In this document: positions 22,634 to 30,400 of the stretch, piece after piece
Layout: the number at the start of each line of letters is the position of its first letter
Numbering within the stretch: the first letter of the stretch is position 1
Origin: Prorocentrum cordatum
Taxonomy: Eukaryota > Sar > Dinophyceae > Prorocentrales > Prorocentraceae
Length of the DNA: 53,126 bases
Reading direction: 5' to 3'
Assembly (NCBI GenBank): GCA_963575745.1
Contig: CAUYUJ010019355.1
Coordinates: forward strand, 50,001-103,126
The notes under the pieces: generated by a model
Told to the model about the DNA's origin: nothing
Database searches by the model: none
The model's input: only the letters and a program-made list of their open reading frames with translations
Program-made: the position numbers and the translations under genes

Positions 22634-22800
22634 TTCCTCCTCCTCCTCCTCCTCCTCCTCCTCCTCCTCCTCCTCCTCCTCCTCCTCCTCGTCCTCCTCA
22701 TCCTCATCCTCATCCTCATCCTCATCCTCCTCCTCCTCCTCCTCCTCCTCCTCCTCTTCCTCCTCCTCCTCCTCCGATTCCTCTTCCATCCTCCCCCCTC
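22634..22800. repeat. (CCT)n array with CATCCT insert
   Basis: About 165 bases of CCT triplets with a central run of alternating CAT-CCT. Lies at the 5' edge of LINE-A. Confidence 0.95.
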
Positions 22801-24185
22801 TTCGGGCACGACGTCGGACCCAGCCCGTCATTCCACTGCATGCTCCTCCACATCCCTGGCCACGGCAACTCGTCTGAGCATCGTTTCTGGATGGTCTGGT
22901 GGGGTTACTTTTTGGCGCGCGGGCTCGCGAAGCGGGTCGAAAGCCGGGCAAAGCTAGGCTGGTGGGGTTACTGTTTCCGTCGCGGCCGCAAGCGGAAGCG
23001 CAGGCGGCGTCCGAAGTCAGCCCGGGCTACGAGCCAAACCTAATTACCCAAGCGCGCGAACTAACGGCAGCCGAAACTGCCGCCGCGGGACGCCGAGGAG
23101 CGACGCCGGGGACTGAAGGCAGAGCTGCACGAGGTGCCAGGTGTGCCAGGCGGCTGAAGTGCAACCATTCCAGGGGCGAGACCACCGGGAAGGCAAACGA
23201 ATTGCACCTTGTCGCGCCAGGCGCCAGAGGTAAACGAGCCACCCGAGCTAAGCACGGCATAGCGTGGGGCTGAGCAAGCAGCCCAGCGTACCTGTGTCGC
23301 ATGCCAACAGTGGCGACCTCAGGTGGTTGAACAAGAAGGCCAAACCACTCATGGGCAATCCACGTGGAGGTGCACCCCATCACTGCAAGGCGGCAGCTGC
23401 GAACACGGCCAGGCTGTGGCAGTGTCTGGAGACCAGGGGCCAGGAACATGCGAGCATACTAGCTGGAGCTGGTCGACGTGCAAGTCACCGGGACGCCAGG
23501 GTTACCTCACCAGACTCAAAAGAGCCAGCACGGAAACCAACAGACGCCAGGGACTGAGGGCGAAAGCCCGGGAGCCGCAACCAGGCTGTGGTCGGCGGCA
23601 GGGCGGCGGTGGCCAGGGTGGGCCAGGCGCCAAGAGGGGCGGAGCAGCAAGCAACTGAAAGCTGAGAATTCCCCAGGCCAAGTGCTAGCGGCGCGGCATG
23701 CGTGAGTCGACTGACGTCACGAAGGGGGGGCCAGCTCACCAGGGATACCAGTCCAGGCTGTGGCCGGGTGCGGGAGAAGCTGGTGGGGTTACTTTTTTGG
23801 TCAACTGGCTCGCGAGGCGGGTCGAAATCCGTCCGGACAATAGTCGGGCCGCGACTATGCAGCAGGAAAAGAAAGGCAAGCGAAGCGAGCGAGCGGGCGG
23901 GCACTCAGACGGAGAGCCAGAACACATACTCCCAAACCCGGTGGCGTTGGAAATCCCGGTGGCGGCTGGTGGGGTTACGCGACGCATCTAGAATTATTAC
24001 TCAATAGCGAAAGCTCAGCTGGATAAGCATAAACGCCCCTCCCCTGGTCCAGAGCGGGGTCCAGCCGACCCAAGAGATCCGCGCGGACCGGACCTCCGAA
24101 TGTTTCTGTGCATGTAGATGTTGTGGGTACACTTCGACAAAAAATAAGCACGATATATCCGACTCGCCAGGAGCGTGGGACAGCG
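22801..24185. repeat. unique-looking stretch with four CTGGTGGGGTTAC copies
   Basis: The 13-mer CTGGTGGGGTTAC occurs at 22896-22908, 22959-22971, 23780-23792 and 23966-23978, all on the plus strand. Copies 1 and 3 extend to about 50 bases of homology including GGCTCGCGARGCGGGTCGAAA. CCAGGCTGTGG recurs near 23410, 23581 and 23752. No gene recognised in the interval. Confidence 0.6.
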
Positions 24186-24187
24186 AG

Positions 24188-24355
24188 TTACGGGAGCACC
24201 TTCTTCTCCGCGAGTTGGTTGAAGAGCTGGTCCTGCACCTGCATGTTGGGCACCAGGGTGAGCTCGTGGCGCGACCCGTCCTGTGGATCGCTGTGATCGT
24301 CGTCGTCCACCTCCTCCTCCTCCTCCTCCTCCGCCTCCTCCTCCTCCTCCTCCTC
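24188..24355 (-). CDS. possible terminal exon encoding an acidic tail
   Basis: On the minus strand a poly-Glu frame made by the GAG array runs in frame into VDDDDHSDPQDG, then RHELTLVPNMQVQDQLFNQL and AEKKVLP, ending at TAA (24188-24190). The end looks like genuine protein sequence. Upstream the poly-Glu frame has a TAG near 24356, so either an intron boundary lies here or the gene is broken. No homologue recognised. Confidence 0.25.
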   Translation of the reverse strand, partial: EEEEEEEAEEEEEEEVDDDDHSDPQDGSRHELTLVPNMQVQDQLFNQLAEKKVLP

Positions 24356-24702
24356 CTACTCCTCCTCCTTTTCCTCCTCCTCCTCATCCTCCTCCTCCTC
24401 CTCCTTCGCCTCCTCCGCCTCCTCCGCCTCCTCCTCCTCCTTTTCCTCCAACTTTTCCTCTTCCACCCCCTCCTCCGCCTCCGCCTCCTCCTCCTCCTCC
24501 TCCTCTCTCCTCCTCCTCCGCCTCCTCCTCCTCCTCCGCCTCCTCCTCCTCCTCCCTCCTCCCTTCCCCTCCTCCTTCCTCCTCCTCCTCCTCCTCCTCC
24601 TCTCTCCTCCTCCTCCTCCTCCTCCTCCTCCTCCTCCTCCTCCACCTCCTCCTCTCCTCCTCCTCCTCTTCCTCTGCCTCCTCCTCTCATTCATCATCAT
24701 CA

Positions 24703-24749
<47 letters not shown>

Positions 24750-25016
24750 GCATCATCTCCTCCTCCCCCTCCTCCTCCTCCTCCTCCTCTCCTTCCTCAT
24801 CATCATCATCATCCTCCTCCTCATCCTCGCCTCCGCCTCCGCCCCCTCTCTCTCATACTCCTCCTCCTCTTCTCCTCCTCCTCCTCCTCATCTTCCTCCT
24901 CTTCCTCCTCATCCTCCTCATCCTCCCTCCTCCTCCTCCTCCTCCTCCTCCCCCTGCTCCACATCCTTATCCACCTCCACATCCACCTCCACCACCTCCT
25001 CCTCCTCGTCGTCTTA
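24311..25016. repeat. composite (CCT)n-(ATC)n-(CCT)n array
   Basis: CCT with GCC variants to about 24685, ATC to about 24750, CCT and CAT mixed to 25016. It passes in phase into the NNT array that follows. Confidence 0.95.
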
Positions 25017-25018
25017 TT

Positions 25019-25677
25019 AGTCCTCTTCAGTATTAGTATTATGTTTCTTCTTATGAGTACGATTAGTCTGCTTATTAGTCTTAGTAGTATTGGGCTCAGT
25101 AGTATTATTACGATTATTATAAGTAGTAGTACTTATTAATAGTATCAGTAGTAGTACTCTTCTTATTATTATTAATACAAGTCTTATTAATAGTATTAAA
25201 AAGGTGTTTAGTAGTAGTATTAGTAATAATATTATTATTAGCATTAGTATCATAAGTACTAATGTTACTACTATTATGAGTATTAGAATTAATATTATTA
25301 ATGTTAATATGTTCAGTATTATTAGTAGTAATAGTATTAACCGTAGTAGTAGTAGCAGTAGTGGTAGTAGTAGTAGTAGAAGTAGTAGTAGTATTCGTCG
25401 TGCTGGTCTTCGTATTATTCGTATCGGTCGTCATAGTCTTAGTATTAGTATCAGTATTCGTCTTACTAGTATTCGTCGTATTAGTAATATTAATAGTCGT
25501 CTTCTTATTAGTAGTATTATTGTTAGTCTGCTCGTTATTACTAGTAGTACTAGTAGTATTCGCCGTCTTCGTTTTGTTTGTGTTACTCGTCTTAGTATGA
25601 TTAGTATTCTGTCCAGTGCCAGTATTCTTAATATTATTAATATTATTCATACTAGTATTCGTCGTAGTGTTCTGATT
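25019..25677. repeat. degenerate NNT triplet array, left part
   Basis: A 660-base field with T at nearly every third base; triplets are mostly ATT, AGT, CGT and CTT (for example TATTCGTCGTATTAG). The same kind of array resumes at 33101 beyond the RLE-LINE, so the two parts were once continuous. Confidence 0.85.
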
Positions 25678-25688
25678 CCTCGTCCTAT
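25678..25688. repeat. target-site duplication of RLE-LINE, 3' copy
   Basis: CCTCGTCCTAT at the junction between the NNT array and the element; identical to 33090-33100. A similar CCTCGTCCT also occurs near 33394 inside the array, so part of the match could be array-derived. Confidence 0.7.
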
Positions 25689-26215
25689 GCTGGTGGGGGC
25701 CCTCCGCCTCCGCAGCCTCCTGGAGCCTTCAAAGAGCCGCTGTCTATGACGCTGCCTGCGACCTGCCTGCTTTGCAGACCTGCGCGCCGCCACGCTGCTT
25801 CCGGGCAGGCCGTGCTGTCCGGGGAGGAGGAAGGAGGAGGAGGAGGAGGGGGAGGAAAAACGCGGCGAGCATACATAACCATGCAGGAAGAGAGGGGGGA
25901 GGGGAGGCGGCAAAGGAGCAGCAAGCAAGCACGCACGACGGGGGGCGGGCGGGGGGCGGGGGGGGGCGAGGGTCGTCGCGTTGGGGGCGGACAGGGGGCG
26001 GGAGGGGGCAAGGGGCGTCGGCGGCGGTCGGGGGGTCGTCGAGGGTCGTGGGCGTGCGGGGTCGTCGGGGTCGTCGGGGTCGACGTGGGTCAGGGGGTGT
26101 GACGGCCGTCGCATCAGGGCCCCGTGGGCGTCCAGCGGGGCGGGCGGGGTCGGCGGGGGCGGGGGCGGGGACGGGGGCGGAGTGGGGCTGCCCGGCGGGT
26201 CACTGCGGCGGTAGC
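25689..26215 (-). other. RLE-LINE 3' untranslated region
   Basis: 527 bases after the stop. Its plus strand is extremely G-rich at 25830-26180 (many GGGG runs and repeats of GTCGTCGGGGTC), so the element RNA is C-rich and its first-strand cDNA could form G-quadruplexes. No poly(A) or simple-repeat tail precedes the junction. Confidence 0.6.
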
Positions 26216-27430
26216 TCACACGGCATCCGCCGTGGCGGCTGCCGTGGCCGCGGCCAAGCGCGCGGCCGTCGCCCCCGCTCGCGGCTGGAGGCGTCGCAGC
26301 ACTGCCCGCGCGTTTTCCCTGTGCAGGGAAATAGAAAGTCGCTGGGCAAGCTGGTCGGCCGCGAGCGCGGCGTCGTCTCCGGTAGCGTCGGCCGCGCGTT
26401 TGGCGAGCACCGCGAAGGCGCGTCGCGCCTCGCGGCCCCAGCCGCCGCCGTGGGCCTCGCATACCATCGGTATGAACGTCAGGCCGGCCTCTGAGCATCT
26501 GCGCGCTGTGTCCAGGTGCAGGCGCTTCTGCTCCTCGTAGCGGGTCGCCGCCGCGTCGCCGCCGCCCTCCGCGGCCGAAGTCGCGAGCAAGTCCGCGCGG
26601 AGGCCCGAGGCCACGGCGAAGTCCCACGCGGCCGGCGTGCCGCCTCGCCACCGCGGAACGAAGACGTCCGCGGGGCGCCTCCCGTCGCCGTCCAAGTCGT
26701 CGCCGCCGGCCTCCCCGGCCGGGGGGCCCTCGCCGGGCGCGCGCGGCGGCAGCAAGCCCGGGCGCTCGAGTTCCGCTCCGGCGCAGCCGGCGGCCAGCGC
26801 CTCGTGCCAGGCCTGGCCCCGGAGGCAGTTGTGGCGCTTCGTGCGGTCGCCGCGGCAACTGCAGGTGAGCGCGTGGTCTGCAAACACGTCCATCACCTCC
26901 CCGCACGCGGGGCAAAACGTCTCCTCCTCGAGCAGCGGGTGTCGAAGGCGGCGTTGCAGCGCCACTTGCATCAAGCTGCGCGGGAAGTCGGTGCCGAATG
27001 CTGGGCACGGCGGCGCCTGCAGGTAAGCGCCAGCGCCCGGGGCCGCTACCAGGTTGAGGTGGGCTCTCGTGGCCGGCGGGGCGCGTTGCCAAAGGTCGTC
27101 GCGGACAGCGTCGTCCACCTTTTCAGAGAGGAGCCGTTGGTCCCCGTGCTGGGCGGGGTCGAAGGCGATCCGGTCTGCTGGAAGGACTGTGTCGTTGAAG
27201 GCCTGCGTGGCCGCGGCAAGGCTGCCCCCGTCTCCGCCGTCGGTGTCTTCGTAGGCTGCGTAAAGCTGTCGGCAGAGTTCCGCGCCGCGGGCGCGGGAGG
27301 CCAGGTAGGCGGCCGCGGCGTGCTTCTCGGTGGAGCGGAGCCCAAGCCCGCCTCGTTTGAGTTTGAGCTGCGCTTGCTTCCACGAGTCATCCGAAAAGGT
27401 AGACCCGCTGAGTTGCTCGAAACATGCCGG
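26216..27430 (-). CDS. RLE-LINE C-terminal domain: CCHC motif and restriction-like endonuclease
   Basis: Cuts the target DNA. In the frame ending at 26216 the sequence picks up from the RT with CFEQLSGSTFSDDSW and LKRGGLGLRS, then shows a metal-binding CPACGEVMDVFADHALTC (26865-26920), RTKRHN, an RRPADVF (about 26660-26685) and WDFAVASGL (about 26613-26630) as the PD...D core, then YEEQKRLHLDTARRC and FIPMVCEAHGGGWG. This is the order of the restriction-like endonuclease of R2/NeSL-type LINEs. It lies one base out of frame with the RT ORF; the switch is between 27420 and 27432, where the RT frame stops resembling the family. Confidence 0.75.
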   Translation of the reverse strand, partial: PACFEQLSGSTFSDDSWKQAQLKLKRGGLGLRSTEKHAAAAYLASRARGAELCRQLYAAYEDTDGGDGGSLAAATQAFNDTVLPADRIAFDPAQHGDQRLLSEKVDDAVRDDLWQRAPPATRAHLNLVAAPGAGAYLQAPPCPAFGTDFPRSLMQVALQRRLRHPLLEEETFCPACGEVMDVFADHALTCSCRGDRTKRHNCLRGQAWHEALAAGCAGAELERPGLLPPRAPGEGPPAGEAGGDDLDGDGRRPADVFVPRWRGGTPAAWDFAVASGLRADLLATSAAEGGGDAAATRYEEQKRLHLDTARRCSEAGLTFIPMVCEAHGGGWGREARRAFAVLAKRAADATGDDAALAADQLAQRLSISLHRENARAVLRRLQPRAGATAARLAAATAAATADAV

Positions 27431-30400
27431 ACGGCGGTGCCCATGGCCTGCAGCGCGCCGGTGTGCGCCGTCGGCGGCACCACGCGCGCGGAGTAGCCCA
27501 GCTTGCAGTAGGAGGCGCACTGGCGGAGCAAGAGCAAGGCCGTCTGAGCGTTTTCCAAGGCCCCGAGAGCTTCCAGAAGGTCCGCAGCCTTGGCCACCCT
27601 TTCCCTGGTGTGTTCCGAGCAGAAACGGTCGTTCCCCACAGGGGCCCCCAAGAGTTCGAAGCTGTTGTCATCCCTGATGCGGAAGCCTTGCGGGAATGCG
27701 GCCACGTCAACGTTGCTGTCGGCGCCGCTGGCGGGCACCACCTCGCACTTGCCGGGCCCCGTGCTGAGGTCCAGGCCGACCGCGGCAAGGCGCCTCACCA
27801 GGCGGTGCAGGAGGCGGGCGACCGCGGGCGCGCCCCCCGCCAGGCAGCCGTCGTCGAGGTAAAAGAAAACCAAGTCCAGGGAACCGTCGGCCGGGTCGGC
27901 TTGCTCGGCGCGCGCCTCCTCCGCGCAGCGCTGCAGGGCGAGTGCGAAGAGCAGGGGGCCGAGTGGGTCGCCTTGCTGGACGCCGCGCTCGGACCGTAGG
28001 GTCTTCTTCCCCAGAAACAGCAGGCTCGGGGCGCCATAACACCAGTCTACGAAGGGGGCAAGGCCAGGGAAATCTTCATGAACTGCTCGCAGAAACGCCT
28101 GCCTGTCCAGCGTGTTGAAGGCGTTCGATAAGTCTAGTTTCACGAAAACCTTCTGGCGGTCGCCCTGGTTCCTGGTCCACCATTGCCGCGAGACGTGGAC
28201 TGCGGCCTCCGTGCCCCCGGGCACCGCCACTCCGAGCTGCAGAGGCGCCAGCCGCGCGCGCGCTGCATCTGATACCTCGCCGCAGAGGCACTTGCCCACC
28301 AGGCGGCGCAGCGTCTCTCCGACGGCGACCGGCCGCAGACCGCCGTCTTTCTTTGGGAGGGCCGCCAGCGAGGCACCCGCGAAGAGCTTCGCAGCAGCGG
28401 GGGGCGCTTGGCCCCGGGCAAGCAGGTTGGTCAGGCTGTGGAGCTGCTGCAGGACTTCGTCCCTGTGTGCCGCCGTCTGCAAGCCGTCCTTGAGGTGCTG
28501 GGGTCGCAGCCCCGTTGGCCCCGCCGCAGACCCGCGGGGGAAGGCCCGCACCTCCCGCTCCACAGCGGCCGCGTCCACCTGCAGGGCCGCCGCGGCGTGC
28601 ACCGGGGGCAGGGTGGTGAAGTCCACCGCCCGGCTGCTGCGAGGGTGCTTGCGGCGCATCTGGTCGACGACCGCCGGGGTCACGTCGACAGGTGGCTCGC
28701 TCACGAGAGCGGCGCAGCTTTTCGAGTACTGCGCGTCGGCCGCGAGTTCCAAACACCGGTGGGCGCGCTGCGCGGCCTGGGAGCGCTGCTTCTTCCCGTC
28801 GCGTCGTTCTGTTGTCTCGGCCCACAGAGAGGCGCGTTCTCCCTCTAGCCAGCGCCTGCAAAGCTCCTTCGTTTCGGCCTCAGCGGCGTTCCGGCTGCCG
28901 CGGCCGCCGCGGGCGTGCGGCCGAAGCACGCACTTCGGCAGCATGGCCAGCTGGATCCAAGCAGCCTCGTTGTTGGCGTGGGTGGCAAGCGCCGTCGCCT
29001 GGACCAGGCACCGCGCCCACAGCGCGCGGGCGCCCTTGGGCACGTACCGTTTGGTGCCCGCGCGCCTGGCGAAAACCTCCTCCAAGGAAGGGAGTTCCGG
29101 AGGTCGCGGCGCGGCGCCGTCAGCGGCCGGGGCGGCCCCGGCGGCCGCCGCCCGGGCCGCGGGACGGCAACGGGGGCAGATGCCATTGTAACGGTTGGCC
29201 AAGAAACGTTGGCACACCGAGCACTGGCCCAGGCGGTGCTCGTCCAAGTAATCTTGCGGCACTGGGGGAAGGCCAGGGAAACGCCCAGCAGCGTGTTCAT
29301 TCAGATGCTGCCGCATGGTCTGGTGGTCAGCCCACCCTGCGGTGGCCGCCGGGTCTGCGCGCGGACACCCTGGGACGGGGCAGAAGACCCGCGTGCGCGG
29401 GCGCACGCGCCGAACGAAGTCGGGGCCCCCGGGTGCAACCGGCGGAGGCGGGGCTGCCGCGGCGGCTCCCGCGTGCTGCTGCGGAGGCGGGGGCTCGGCG
29501 GCTGGCGGGGCGCCTCCCGACGACGCGGCCGCCCGCGGAGCAGCCATGGGCTCCGCAGCGGGAGCCCCGGCCGCGGCGGCCGGACCAGGCGCCGCCGGCG
29601 GAGCAGCCGCGGGCGGCTGGTCCGAGGCAGCGGCGGCCACCGCGCCTGGGCCAGCGGCAGCCAGAGCGGCCGAGCGGCGGAGCTCCGGCAGGGGGACGCC
29701 CGCGTCAACGTGCATGTTCCGCTCAGGGTCGATGGCCACTTCGCTCAGCCTCCCTTCCAAGGAATCCACGTCAGGGTCGTTGCCCTCGGTGAGGTTCCTC
29801 CTGAGTCGGCGCCCCGGGGACCCCCGGGCAGGACCGGCCTCCACGAACGTGTTGCGGACGGTAACGTCGTGGCCAGAGGGCGGGGCAGCCGCTGGCGCCA
29901 ACCCTGACGAGGGGGAGCTCGCGGAAGCTGCGGGTGGCTGCAATTGGGGCTCCTGTAGAGGGGAGCGGCTGCGGGCCTCGCTGCTGCGGGCGTTGCTGCT
30001 TGGGGGAGGTCCTGGCTGGCGGCCCCCTCCTCCACGGCGGCACGTGCAGCGCTGGCGTTCGAAGAGACACGTGCCGCAAACATCCGAATCGGAGCCTGCG
30101 GGGAAAGCGGGCGACAGCACGGCCCGGATAAGCAAGGCCACATGTCCTCCCCAGGCTGCCGGAGGCGACAAACATGTGGAGTACCAGCCTGGACTCGGCG
30201 CCGTGGTGATCGCCACTGTGATGGACGTGCAGACGGGCTGCGAGAAATGCACATTCCCGACTAAAGCGGCACCGCACGCTCCGGCAAGAGCACGCTGAAG
30301 AGGAGCTCCATGCAAGGCCGCACCGACCACGAGGAATTTCACGGGCGCCGAAGGCACACAGGAGGCCGCCATCACCAGGACCGGATGGATCGCGCTGGGA

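Noticed and set aside
23815-23840. tRNA B-box-like GGGTCGAAATCC
   Set aside because: No A box at a suitable distance and no cloverleaf could be drawn.
25647-27092. 481-codon minus frame overlapping the RLE domain
   Set aside because: Alternative frame of the RLE-LINE; lacks the CCHC and endonuclease motifs, which are in the neighbouring frame.
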